Source: Acinetobacter tianfuensis (GTDB lineage Bacteria > Pseudomonadota > Gammaproteobacteria > Pseudomonadales > Moraxellaceae). Taken from it: DNA of 64,000 bases. Below are positions 35,070-43,700 of the stretch, one piece after another (the stretch's first letter is position 1; every line of letters begins with the position of its first letter). The position numbers were made by a program, and so were the translations under genes. Under the pieces are notes generated by a model that ran no database searches, was not told the DNA's origin, and saw only the letters and a program-made list of their open reading frames with translations. The stretch is taken from the NCBI RefSeq assembly GCF_003611465.1, contig NZ_RAXV01000013.1, positions 17,206 through 81,205 of the forward strand, given 5' to 3'.

Positions 35070-35315
35070 TTAATAATGCGGCGGGCGGTTCGTCATTGGG
35101 TCGAAAGCTGCAATGCCTTCAGATAAATCTGACGACTCCACACGCTGATATAAAATCTGCATTTGCTTTTTTAAGTCCGCTATTTCCATATTTTGTTTAG
35201 TCACCTGCTCATTCAGCTGATCAACTAAATCATCTAAAAATGCAATTCGGACTTGCAAATCTTCAATGGGTGCGGAAAATGACGCCTGCTCATCAAAATT
35301 TTGTTGTTTAGTCAC
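35070..35315 (-). CDS. slyX: SlyX family protein
   Basis: An 81-aa protein with a coiled-coil core (IEDLQVRIAFLDDLVDQL, then a second heptad run to about residue 55) and the family's C-terminal PPHY. SlyX is a small protein of unknown biochemical role, often near slyD in enterics; here it is divergent from uup with a 36-base gap. Confidence 0.88.
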   Translation of the reverse strand: MTKQQNFDEQASFSAPIEDLQVRIAFLDDLVDQLNEQVTKQNMEIADLKKQMQILYQRVESSDLSEGIAAFDPMTNRPPHY

Positions 35316-35351
35316 TTTACACTCCTCATGTAGGATTTTTCAGGAAACATT

Positions 35352-37247
35352 ATGGCCTATATTACTTTAAGGGATGTCCAACTTGCGTTTGGCGGACCTG
35401 CCCTGCTCGACGGCGCGAACTTCAGTTTAGAACGCGGCGAACGGGTGTGTTTAATCGGCCGTAATGGTGAAGGTAAGTCTACTTTACTTAAACTGATTGA
35501 GGGAAGCTTATTACCGGATGGCGGCGAAGTTTCTTTGCAAAACGGCATTACCATTTCTATGCTGGCGCAAGATGTGCCGATGGACTCTGGCAAAGTCGCG
35601 GATATTGTTGCTGATGGCGCTGGCGAAGCTGCTGAAGTGCTGCGCGCTTACCACGAAGCGAGTGAAGCTTGTGTGCTGGGCGACATGGACGCATGTGACC
35701 GCATGGGCAACCTGCAGCATAAAATGGATCAGCTGGATGGCTGGGCTTTGGAAACCAAGGTCAACTCTATTTTAAGCAAAATGGGCCTAGACCCAGATGC
35801 TGACCTTGCTGACCTTTCGGGTGGACGTAAACGCCGTGTACTTTTAGCACGTGCGCTTTTAACACAGCCTGATGTACTGCTTTTGGACGAACCGACCAAC
35901 CATTTGGACGTTGAAAGTATTGAATGGCTGGAAAAGTTCCTATTGGATCAAAATAATTTAACCTTACTGTTTATTTCGCATGACCGTTCATTTGTCGACA
36001 GCATTGCAACGCGTATTGTTGAACTTGACCGCGGTATTTTGCGCAGCTATGAAGGCAACTATTCACGTTACCTCGACTTAAAAGCGCAGCAAATGGAAGC
36101 AGAAGAAAAACAAAACGCGCTGTTTGATAAAAAACTGGCTGAAGAAGAAGTTTGGATTCGCCAAGGCATTAAAGCCCGCCGTACACGTAACGAAGGCCGT
36201 GTCCGCGCATTAAAAGCTTTACGTGAAGAATCACGCGCCCGCCGCTCACAGCAAGGCAAAGTGAGCATGGCGACACAAGACGCGCAGCGTTCAGGTAAAG
36301 TTGTCTTTGAAATTGACAATTTAAGCGTGACTTTTGGCGACAATGCGCCAATTATCAACAACTTCTCTGCGCTTGTACTGCGCGGTGACCGTATTGGCCT
36401 CGTCGGTGACAACGGTGTAGGTAAAACCACACTGATTAAAGCCATTTTAGGTGAGCAAGAACATACTGGTACAGTAAAAACAGGCACACAGCTTGAAGTC
36501 GCTTATTTTGACCAATTGCGCAATGCCTTAGACCTTGAAAAATCTGTAAAAGATAACGTGTCTGAAGGTTCTGACCATGTTGATGTCAACGGCAGCCGCC
36601 GCCACATTTACAGCTATCTGCAAGATTTCCTGTTCTCTCCGGAACGTGCGCGCACACCTGTAAAAGCGCTATCTGGCGGTGAACGCAACCGTATTCTTTT
36701 GGCGAAGCTTCTGCTGAAACCGTCTAACTTAATCGTGATGGACGAACCGACTAACGACTTAGATATGGTAACTTTAGAGCTGCTGGAAGAAATGCTGGGC
36801 GGCTACAAAGGCACTTTACTGCTGATTTCGCATGACCGTGCATTTATGGACAACGTGGTGACTTCCACTTGGGTCTTTGACGGCAAAGGCACCATTGATG
36901 AATATATCGGCGGCTATCAAGACTATCTTGAGCAGCGTCCTGATCAGACTGCAGTCGACCAAAAAAGCGCAGTAAAAAAAGCAGCGGCAAAAGCTGAGGC
37001 TGCTGCTGCACCTGTGAAAAAAGTAAAGCTGAGCTATAAAGACCAGCGCGCTTTAGAACAGCTGCCGGCAGAAATGGAGGCTTTAGAGAAAGAACAAGCC
37101 GATATTAATGCTACATTAGCCGATGGCTCAATGTTTGTATCTGATAATGATCAAGCGATGAAACTATCTGCGCGTCTTGCAGAAATTGATGAACTGCTCA
37201 TGGAAAAATTAGAACGCTGGGAAGAGCTGGAAAATATGACCAAATAA
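35352..37247 (+). CDS. uup: ABC-F family ATPase Uup
   Basis: A 631-aa soluble protein with two ABC ATPase domains and no membrane part. ABC1: Walker A GRNGEGKST, signature LSGGRKRRVLLA, Walker B VLLLDEPTNHLD. ABC2: GDNGVGKTT, LSGGERNRILLA and LIVMDEPTNDLD. The inter-domain linker lies near residues 235-310. A C-terminal Lys/Ala-rich linker and coiled coil (about 540-631) is the Uup hallmark, absent from EttA. Uup acts on ribosomes and affects DNA transactions such as precise transposon excision. Confidence 0.93.
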   Translation: MAYITLRDVQLAFGGPALLDGANFSLERGERVCLIGRNGEGKSTLLKLIEGSLLPDGGEVSLQNGITISMLAQDVPMDSGKVADIVADGAGEAAEVLRAYHEASEACVLGDMDACDRMGNLQHKMDQLDGWALETKVNSILSKMGLDPDADLADLSGGRKRRVLLARALLTQPDVLLLDEPTNHLDVESIEWLEKFLLDQNNLTLLFISHDRSFVDSIATRIVELDRGILRSYEGNYSRYLDLKAQQMEAEEKQNALFDKKLAEEEVWIRQGIKARRTRNEGRVRALKALREESRARRSQQGKVSMATQDAQRSGKVVFEIDNLSVTFGDNAPIINNFSALVLRGDRIGLVGDNGVGKTTLIKAILGEQEHTGTVKTGTQLEVAYFDQLRNALDLEKSVKDNVSEGSDHVDVNGSRRHIYSYLQDFLFSPERARTPVKALSGGERNRILLAKLLLKPSNLIVMDEPTNDLDMVTLELLEEMLGGYKGTLLLISHDRAFMDNVVTSTWVFDGKGTIDEYIGGYQDYLEQRPDQTAVDQKSAVKKAAAKAEAAAAPVKKVKLSYKDQRALEQLPAEMEALEKEQADINATLADGSMFVSDNDQAMKLSARLAEIDELLMEKLERWEELENMTK

Positions 37248-37257
37248 TCCAAGCTTC

Positions 37258-37286
37258 AAAAATGCCGCTTCATGCGGCATTTTTTA
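37258..37286 (+). terminator. Terminator after uup
   Basis: AAAAATGCCGC / GCGGCATTTTTT with a TTCAT loop. Confidence 0.9.
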
Positions 37287-37404
37287 TTGCATTATGAGTA
37301 AAAAATTAAACGGTCCGAATACAGCGCCGCTTTTCAAAAAGACGGCTTTGGCATTTAGCCGAATGCTTGCTATGGTGCATCAATTCACTCAATAGGACAG
37401 AAAT

Positions 37405-38166
37405 ATGCAAATTCGCGATCAAATTGTACTTGTCACGGGCGGAGCGCGCGGTTTAGGACTTGCTATTAGCCAAGCATTAATTGCTGAAGGCGCAAAAGTT
37501 GCTGTGAATTATCACACCAGCAAAGCTCAGGCTGAACAGCTGGCCTCAGCTTATCCAGAGCAGGTTTTTGCCTATCAGGCCGACATCACCGACAAAACCC
37601 AAGTCGAGGCTTTATTTATTGCAGCGAAAACCCACTTCGGTTCTGCCATTACTTCCGTCGTAAATAATGCATTGGTTCAATTTGAATTTAATGGCGATGC
37701 GCGCCCTAAAATAGAAGAACTGAACACGGCAATAATGACGCGTCAATTTGACGGCGCAGTGCTGGCTGCGCTCAATACCACACAAGCCGCGTTGGCAGAG
37801 ATGAAACAAGCCAGCTTTGGCCGTATTGTGAATATTGGAACAAACTTAGTACAAAATCCAGTCGTCCCTTACCATGACTACACTGCAGCGAAGGCAGCGC
37901 TGTTGGCCTTTACTCGCACGGCGGCGCATGAACTGGGTGAATTTGGGATTAACGTCAATATGCTGTCTGGCGGCCTGCTGCAGCAGACAGATGCCAGCAA
38001 AGCCACACCTGACTTTGTCTTTGACTTGATTGCATCTTCTACACCGCTGCGCCGCGTGACTACGCCTGAAGAATTTGCATCCGCTATTATGATGTTCTTA
38101 TCTCCTTACTCTCGGGCTGTGACAGGCCAAAATCTGATTGTGGACGGAGGACTGGTTAAAGGTTAA
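37405..38166 (+). CDS. Short-chain dehydrogenase/reductase (FabG-like)
   Basis: A 253-aa SDR. The NAD(P) motif VTGGARGLGLAI is at residues about 10-21. The catalytic Tyr and Lys lie in YTAAK. A Ser/Thr before the Tyr is present in the VNIGTNL region. It reads like the 3-oxoacyl-ACP-reductase-type SDRs, but such annotations are generic and the substrate is unknown. A separate acp/fab cluster is not nearby. Confidence 0.88.
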   Translation: MQIRDQIVLVTGGARGLGLAISQALIAEGAKVAVNYHTSKAQAEQLASAYPEQVFAYQADITDKTQVEALFIAAKTHFGSAITSVVNNALVQFEFNGDARPKIEELNTAIMTRQFDGAVLAALNTTQAALAEMKQASFGRIVNIGTNLVQNPVVPYHDYTAAKAALLAFTRTAAHELGEFGINVNMLSGGLLQQTDASKATPDFVFDLIASSTPLRRVTTPEEFASAIMMFLSPYSRAVTGQNLIVDGGLVKG

Positions 38167-38262
38167 AAATCTGTGCATTCACAATATCACTCAGCTTGAA
38201 CTTTCTCTTTCAATTCAGCTTCATGCTAAACTGAACCGATTGTTCAGCCTATATTTATTGTT

Positions 38263-39198
38263 ATGAGCCAAAAGACAGATTATCAGCCCGGTGAATTTCG
38301 CTGGTCATTCCTGCTGCCTCAGTTCTGGGGTATTTGGATTGCGATTATTTTCCTGATGATTCTGGCAATTTTACCGTGGGCAGTACAGCACCGCTTGGCT
38401 GCCAGTATTGGCAACAGCGCCTTTAAATATTTAAAATCACGCCGTAAAACGACCTTACGCAATCTTGAGGTCTGTTTTCCCGAATGGTCTGAACAGCAAC
38501 TGCAGGAGAATGCGCGCCAAGTTTTTGTTGACCAGATGATCGGCATATTTGAAACCCTCAATGCATGGTACAGCCCAAAGTGGTTTAAAAACCGCGTGAC
38601 TATCGAAGGCCTTGAGCATATTCAAAATGCACAGGCAGAGGGTAAAGGGGTGCTGCTGCTAGGCACACATTCCACACTGCTGGATGCCGGCGGCTATCTA
38701 TGTTCACAATTTTTTGAACCGGATGTGGTCTACCGTCCGCAAAATAATCCTCTATTGGATATGTTGATTGTGCGTTGTCGTGCCACCATCTATGCCAACC
38801 AAATTGACCATGATGACATGCGCGGCCTGATCCGAAATTTAAAAAACGGCCATGCCATTTGGTACAGTCCAGACCAAGATTTTGGTTTAAAACAAGGCGT
38901 AATGGCGCCATTTTTTGGTACGCCTGCGGCTACCGTCACCGCACATCGCCGCTTATTAAAAATATCTAAAGCAGCAGCAGTCCCCCTGTATTTTTATCGT
39001 GATGGCGACATAAGCAACCCTCAATATCATGTACTGATTGAACCTGCTTTAGACAACTTTCCAAGTGAAGATGAATTTGCAGATGCTGTTCGAACGAATA
39101 AAGTCATTGAAAATCAGCTGCGCATTGCGCCGACGCAATATATGTGGTTCCACCGCCGCTTTAAAACACGCCCGCAAGGCTACGAAACGATCTATTAA
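38263..39198 (+). CDS. LpxL/LpxM-family late lipid A acyltransferase
   Basis: Adds a secondary acyl chain to lipid A (or a related lipid) in the inner membrane. A 311-aa protein with one N-terminal transmembrane helix (about 20-42) and the acyltransferase HX4D motif HSTLLD near residue 138. The FEPDVVYRPQNNPLLD block is typical of the HtrB/LpxL family. Start at ATG 38263. The next gene is a glycosyltransferase, which suggests a small lipooligosaccharide assembly unit. LpxL is the more likely of the two named members. Confidence 0.85.
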   Translation: MSQKTDYQPGEFRWSFLLPQFWGIWIAIIFLMILAILPWAVQHRLAASIGNSAFKYLKSRRKTTLRNLEVCFPEWSEQQLQENARQVFVDQMIGIFETLNAWYSPKWFKNRVTIEGLEHIQNAQAEGKGVLLLGTHSTLLDAGGYLCSQFFEPDVVYRPQNNPLLDMLIVRCRATIYANQIDHDDMRGLIRNLKNGHAIWYSPDQDFGLKQGVMAPFFGTPAATVTAHRRLLKISKAAAVPLYFYRDGDISNPQYHVLIEPALDNFPSEDEFADAVRTNKVIENQLRIAPTQYMWFHRRFKTRPQGYETIY

Positions 39199-39227
39199 TG
39201 CCACGAATTGAACCATAGGGACTGATT

Positions 39228-40334
39228 ATGAAAGTCATGCAGCTTTTACCAGAACTGAACAGCGGCGGTGTTGAACGCGGCACATTAGAAATTGCCCGCG
39301 CCTTAGTCGCTGACGGCCATCAGTCTGTTGTGGTTTCAAATGGCGGGCGCTTAGTCAATCAGCTGGAAAATGAAGGTACAACTCACCTCACGCTGCCCAT
39401 TCATAAAAAGGCCTTGTCTAGCTTGCGGCAAATCCGCCCGCTGCGTAAGCTGATTGAAACTGAGCAGCCTGACATTGTGCACGTACGTTCACGGGTTCCA
39501 GCTTGGCTGACTCATTTTGCCTTAAAAGGCATTCCTGCGCATAAACGCCCGCACCTGATCAGCACAGTGCATGGCTTCTACTCCATTAACCGCTACAGTC
39601 AAATTATGACTCAAGCGGAGAAAGTCATTGCGGTTTCTGACAGTGTGGTCAAATATATTACAGACCACTATAAAAACTGCCCGCCGCAAGACATCGTACG
39701 CATTTTCCGCGGCATTGACCCAAAGGCATTTCCGCACGGCTACCAGCCATCTGCAAAATGGCTGCTGGATACATATAAGGACTTCCCGCAATTAGAACAT
39801 AAATTTCTGCTGTGCCTGCCAGGCCGCATTACACGCTTAAAAGGCCATGAAACTTTAATTGCATTGATTGAACAGCTGCACACTCAATATCCGCAGCTAC
39901 ATGCGGTTATCGTTGGCGGCGCAGATCCTAAAAAAGCGGCTTATTTAGAAGAAATGGAAAAAAGCATTGCCAGCAAAAGACTAACCGACAAAATTACTTT
40001 TGTCGGCCACCGCTCAGATATCCGCGAATGGCTGGCATTCTGCGATGTCGCGCTGTCACTGTCCAATCAGGCCGAAACCTTCGGCCGTACAGCATTGGAA
40101 GCGCTATCCTTAGGCACACCAGTTGTGGGCTGGAACCGCGGCGGTGTCGCAGAAATTTTATCGCGTCTGTATCCGCAAGGTTTAATTGCTGCAGATGATC
40201 ATGCCGCTTTGCTGCAGGCAATCCAGCAGCAGGTTGATGATCCGCAGCCAGTTGCGCCAGTAACGCAGTTCAGCCTAAAAGATATGTGTGATCAGACCCT
40301 GCAGCTTTACAAGCAGGTTGCCCTGTCAAAATAA
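39228..40334 (+). CDS. GT4-family glycosyltransferase, probable lipooligosaccharide core
   Basis: A 368-aa GT-B retaining glycosyltransferase. It starts MKVMQLLPELNSGGVERGTL and has the N-terminal GG-containing loop of GT4 enzymes. The nucleotide-sugar motif with paired Glu residues, QAETFGRTALEALSLGTPVV, lies near residue 282. It is 29 bases after the acyltransferase gene and ends in a strong terminator. It resembles the LpsB core glycosyltransferase of A. baumannii as I recall it; donor and acceptor sugars cannot be read here. Confidence 0.85.
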   Translation: MKVMQLLPELNSGGVERGTLEIARALVADGHQSVVVSNGGRLVNQLENEGTTHLTLPIHKKALSSLRQIRPLRKLIETEQPDIVHVRSRVPAWLTHFALKGIPAHKRPHLISTVHGFYSINRYSQIMTQAEKVIAVSDSVVKYITDHYKNCPPQDIVRIFRGIDPKAFPHGYQPSAKWLLDTYKDFPQLEHKFLLCLPGRITRLKGHETLIALIEQLHTQYPQLHAVIVGGADPKKAAYLEEMEKSIASKRLTDKITFVGHRSDIREWLAFCDVALSLSNQAETFGRTALEALSLGTPVVGWNRGGVAEILSRLYPQGLIAADDHAALLQAIQQQVDDPQPVAPVTQFSLKDMCDQTLQLYKQVALSK

Positions 40335-40337
40335 ATA

Positions 40338-40373
40338 AAATCAAAAGCCTGCTTATAAGCAGGCTTTTGATTT
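40338..40373. terminator. Strong terminator, both orientations possible
   Basis: A 36-base perfect palindrome with arms AAATCAAAAGCCTGCTTA and its complement, flanked by A and T runs. It ends the GT4 transcript and serves the convergent small membrane-protein gene. Confidence 0.9.
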
Positions 40374-40397
40374 CTGCAGTTCTGCCGTTACAGCAGA

Positions 40398-40709
40398 TCA
40401 ATACCGCCAAATACGATAATGCGCTCCCAGCCAAAGCAGCAATGGCATCAGGCTCATGCACAAAATATCCCTTAAACTCTCACCGACACGCCAATAGCCG
40501 CGGTCTAAAATATCATGACGCGCGCCAAATAATTCAGCAGCCAAAGCCAGCCCCAGTACAGCCCAAATTGCATACTTAGATTTTAATTGCCGCTGATGGC
40601 ATAAGGCTGCCAAGAAAAAAATAATCAGCCCGCAATAAATCAGCAGCGCATCTGAAGATAAGTGTGTCCATTGCTGTAAAGTCTGCAGCCCTGTATCCAG
40701 CCTATTCAT
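40398..40709 (-). CDS. Small integral membrane protein of unknown function
   Basis: A 103-aa protein with three predicted transmembrane helices (about 20-38, 44-62 and 82-98). ATG 40709 is chosen because AAAGAGAA precedes it; the upstream in-frame extension of 25 residues is basic, low in hydrophobicity and unsupported. No motif is recognisable. Confidence 0.6.
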   Translation of the reverse strand: MNRLDTGLQTLQQWTHLSSDALLIYCGLIIFFLAALCHQRQLKSKYAIWAVLGLALAAELFGARHDILDRGYWRVGESLRDILCMSLMPLLLWLGAHYRIWRY

Positions 40710-40853
40710 AGCATTCTCTTTGTCATTTTGATGTTTTTGTTGTTGGCGCAATTTTACATGGCAATAACGGCAGCAGTATGGCAAGTTACAATTCTGCCGC
40801 GCCTTTTAATATAGGCGTTTGAATTTAATATTTTTTTAGATTTTAAAAATTAA

Positions 40854-40886
40854 AACCCGAGTTCTGCATCCTGCAAAACTCGGGTT
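40854..40886 (-). terminator. Terminator of the 29-codon ORF
   Basis: On the minus strand, AACCCGAGTT / AACTCGGGTT with a loop of 13 bases, followed by TTAATTTTT. It begins about 27 bases beyond the small ORF's stop codon. Confidence 0.75.
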
Positions 40887-40912
40887 AATGAGGTCGTGCT
40901 TTCACAAGTGTG

Positions 40913-41002
40913 TTATTTTAATTTTTTCTGGCTTTCCTTACCTGCATCATATCCATGATGGCTCTCCATCGGCACCGCATTCCATATTGTGGGATTATCC
41001 AT
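40913..41002 (-). CDS. Candidate 29-residue small protein
   Basis: A 29-codon ORF in a 400-base spacer. GGGAG precedes its ATG by a normal distance, and a clear terminator follows, so it has the organisation of an independent transcript. The peptide starts MDNPTIWNAVP, has His-His-Gly in the middle and a basic GKESQKKLK end. It is hydrophilic, with no transmembrane segment and no signal peptide. A TTGACT lies about 35 bases before the start as a possible -35, but I find no convincing -10. Function unknown. Confidence 0.45.
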   Translation of the reverse strand: MDNPTIWNAVPMESHHGYDAGKESQKKLK

Positions 41003-41118
41003 TCCCGCTCCCTTTGCCGATAAATAAAGATTAAGTCAATATAATTAAACTGACCATTCGTCAGAAGCCGAAAGCTGTGTAAGCCATTTCTTACACTTTT
41101 TTCTTAAACCAAGACAGG

Positions 41119-42246
41119 CTAAAGACTTTTGCTGCCCTCTTTATAGTCACGGGCAATGTCATCAGTCACTATTTTTTCTTCTTTTTCAGCCTGTTCAATC
41201 CCTTCTTGAATCGCATCTTGCGCTTCTTGTTCATCCTCCTCCGTCTGTTCCAGTTCTTCCTGAATCTGCTCAAATACTCGGCCTGTCTGTAAAACCACAT
41301 ATACGGGAAAATGATCTGACCCTATATGTGGCAAACGTTCCATATGTACTAAGGCAAAATCGGTACTGTGAAAAACATGATCCAGAGACCAGCGCAATAG
41401 AGGATAATCGGCATGAAACGTATTGACAAAATGCCGCCCGACACGCGGGTCAAGTAAACCGCTAATACGCTGAAATAGTCGCGTGGTTCTCGACCATGCC
41501 ACATCATTTAAGTCCCCCATCACAATGCAGCTTTCATCTATATCTTTAATCTGATCCCCCACAATCAACAGCTCAGCATCCCGTAAAGTCGAGTCTTTGG
41601 CCTCGGTGGGGCTCGGGGGTTTTGGATGTAAACAATAGAGTTGTACTTGATTACCTGAGGGCAAAGTCACACGGGTATGTATCGACGGGATTTCATCGCT
41701 TAAGATAAATTTCACTTCGGTTTCTGTCAGTTTCAACCTACTATATAGATGCATACCATATAAATTATCTAATGGAACAGGAACACGATAAGGATAGTCT
41801 GGCTCGATCACTGAAAGTTCGTTCTGCCACGTTTGATCTGTTTCTAGCGTCAGCACTAAATCAGGCTGATGTTTCTGAATAAGCTCAATAAGTAAATGAT
41901 ATTGAGTGTTCGGTGTCAGTACATTAGACACTATTAAGGAAATTTGTTTGTCGGGATCCAGTTGTGAGGCTCGCACTTTTTTCACCTGCTTTTTCCAGAA
42001 AAAGGTATAAGGCAAAACCATTTTCAATTGAAAAGCCAATGCGCCAATTAAGCCAATTAAAATCAACTCACGAGCAAAGTCCCACGCCGCATCGCAAACA
42101 ATCATCAGGACAAAGGCCAGTAGCCCCACCGCCAAAATTTGCAGCCGAGGGAAATCTGCACCGCGGAACCACCATTCATCCCGTGGAATCAACGACCAAA
42201 AGGACAGCCAAATGACGATACAGGCCAATATTTCAATCCAGATCAT
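41119..42246 (-). CDS. Membrane-anchored endonuclease/exonuclease/phosphatase (EEP) family protein
   Basis: A 375-aa protein. Three hydrophobic helices fill residues 1-90, followed by an EEP domain with the family's conserved residues in order: Asn in SLIVSNVL, Glu in TLETD, His in YCLHPKPP, Asp/Asn in VMGDLND, and the terminal GSDHFPV. The last 50 residues are very acidic and probably coiled. EEP proteins cleave phosphodiesters or phosphomonoesters of nucleic acids or lipids; the active domain would face the periplasm or cytosol depending on topology. Substrate unknown. Confidence 0.85.
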   Translation of the reverse strand: MIWIEILACIVIWLSFWSLIPRDEWWFRGADFPRLQILAVGLLAFVLMIVCDAAWDFARELILIGLIGALAFQLKMVLPYTFFWKKQVKKVRASQLDPDKQISLIVSNVLTPNTQYHLLIELIQKHQPDLVLTLETDQTWQNELSVIEPDYPYRVPVPLDNLYGMHLYSRLKLTETEVKFILSDEIPSIHTRVTLPSGNQVQLYCLHPKPPSPTEAKDSTLRDAELLIVGDQIKDIDESCIVMGDLNDVAWSRTTRLFQRISGLLDPRVGRHFVNTFHADYPLLRWSLDHVFHSTDFALVHMERLPHIGSDHFPVYVVLQTGRVFEQIQEELEQTEEDEQEAQDAIQEGIEQAEKEEKIVTDDIARDYKEGSKSL

Positions 42247-42361
42247 TTCACCTCCTTTTATATTCTATTTTTTATATTGATTCATAAATTTATATCAATT
42301 TTGCATGTAACATAAACAAGATATACTGCACAATATAATCGATGTTTTGATTATGCAGCTA

Positions 42362-42389
42362 TTGCAGTTGCGTATCCTTTTGATACACT
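42362..42389 (+). promoter_or_regulatory. Possible asd promoter
   Basis: TTGCAG and TACACT with a 16-base spacer, 43 bases before the asd start codon. Confidence 0.4.
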
Positions 42390-42431
42390 CAAGCCCCCCT
42401 TTTTATTTTTAACGCACCGAGGCAAAATGAC

Positions 42432-43550
42432 ATGAAAGTAGGTCTGGTCGGTTGGCGCGGGATGGTTGGTTCTGTCCTTATGCAACGTATGGTTGAAGAG
42501 AATGATTTTGCTCATTTTGAGCCGTTCTACTTCTCTACCAGTAATGCAGGCGGTGAAGCTCCTGCATTTGGCGGAAAAACCGCCCCAGCACTTATGGATG
42601 CATCAGACATTAACAGTCTGAAGCAAATGGATGTCATTATCACCTGTCAAGGCGGCGACTATACGTCTGAAGTTTTCCCTAAATTAAAAGCGGAAAACTG
42701 GGGCGGCTACTGGATTGATGCTGCATCTACATTGCGCATGGATGACGAAGCGATCATCGTACTTGATCCAGTCAACATGAACGTGATTAAAGATGGCCTA
42801 GCGCAAGGCACGAAAACTTTCGTAGGCGGCAACTGTACTGTTTCGCTGATGCTGATGGGCTTAGGCGGCTTATTCCAAAATAATCTTGTGGAATGGGCAA
42901 CGTCTATGACGTATCAGGCGGCTTCTGGCGCAGGCGCGCAAAATATGCGTGAACTGATTACCGGCATGGGCTACCTGTACAACAACACTAAAGATTTGTT
43001 AGACGACCCGCGTTCTCCAATTCTAGATATCGACTCTAAAATTGCGCAGCTGCAGCGCGGCGAAGGCTTTCCTTCAGCAAACTTCGGTGTGCCTCTAGCT
43101 GGTTCTCTCATTCCTTATATCGACAAGCAGCTGGAAAGCGGCCAATCGAAAGAAGAATGGAAAGGCCAAGTTGAAACAAATAAAATTTTGGGCAATCAGC
43201 AAATCGTTCCAATTGACGGCCACTGTGTCCGTATTGGCGCAATGCGCTGCCATTCTCAAGCATTAACCTTGAAACTTCGTAAAGATGTTCCATTGGATGA
43301 AATCGAAGATATCATCGCAAGTGCAAATGACTGGTCTAAAGTTGTGCCAAATACGCGTGAAGCGTCTATGACTGACCTGACGCCAGTTGCCGTAACCGGC
43401 ACTTTATCTGTTCCAGTAGGCCGTCTGCGCAAACTGAATATGGGTAAAGAATATCTTGGCGCATTTACAGTAGGCGACCAGCTTCTTTGGGGCGCAGCGG
43501 AACCGTTACGCCGTATGCTCCGTATTTTAATCGAATATAAAAATGCTTAA
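42432..43550 (+). CDS. asd: Aspartate-semialdehyde dehydrogenase
   Basis: Makes aspartate semialdehyde, the branch point to lysine, diaminopimelate, methionine and threonine. A 372-aa protein starting [20 protein letters not shown], the NADP Rossmann motif. The nucleophile Cys135 is in [10 protein letters not shown], and the proton-relay His lies in [18 protein letters not shown]. This is the gammaproteobacterial form. Single gene with its own terminator. Confidence 0.97.
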   Translation: MKVGLVGWRGMVGSVLMQRMVEENDFAHFEPFYFSTSNAGGEAPAFGGKTAPALMDASDINSLKQMDVIITCQGGDYTSEVFPKLKAENWGGYWIDAASTLRMDDEAIIVLDPVNMNVIKDGLAQGTKTFVGGNCTVSLMLMGLGGLFQNNLVEWATSMTYQAASGAGAQNMRELITGMGYLYNNTKDLLDDPRSPILDIDSKIAQLQRGEGFPSANFGVPLAGSLIPYIDKQLESGQSKEEWKGQVETNKILGNQQIVPIDGHCVRIGAMRCHSQALTLKLRKDVPLDEIEDIIASANDWSKVVPNTREASMTDLTPVAVTGTLSVPVGRLRKLNMGKEYLGAFTVGDQLLWGAAEPLRRMLRILIEYKNA

Positions 43551-43573
43551 GATCAAATTGATCTGAGTATTTC

Positions 43574-43607
43574 AAAAGCCGATCCAAATGTGATCGGCTT
43601 TTTTTAT
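43574..43607 (+). terminator. Terminator after asd
   Basis: AAAAGCCGATC / GATCGGCTTTT with a CAAATGT loop and T run. Confidence 0.9.
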
Positions 43608-43700
43608 GTATCTTTACTGTAAGTATTTTACAATTCCAAAACATACCGTTAATCTATTCTCACTACATTACGCGCAATCTGAATTGAGCTAAAAATTAAG

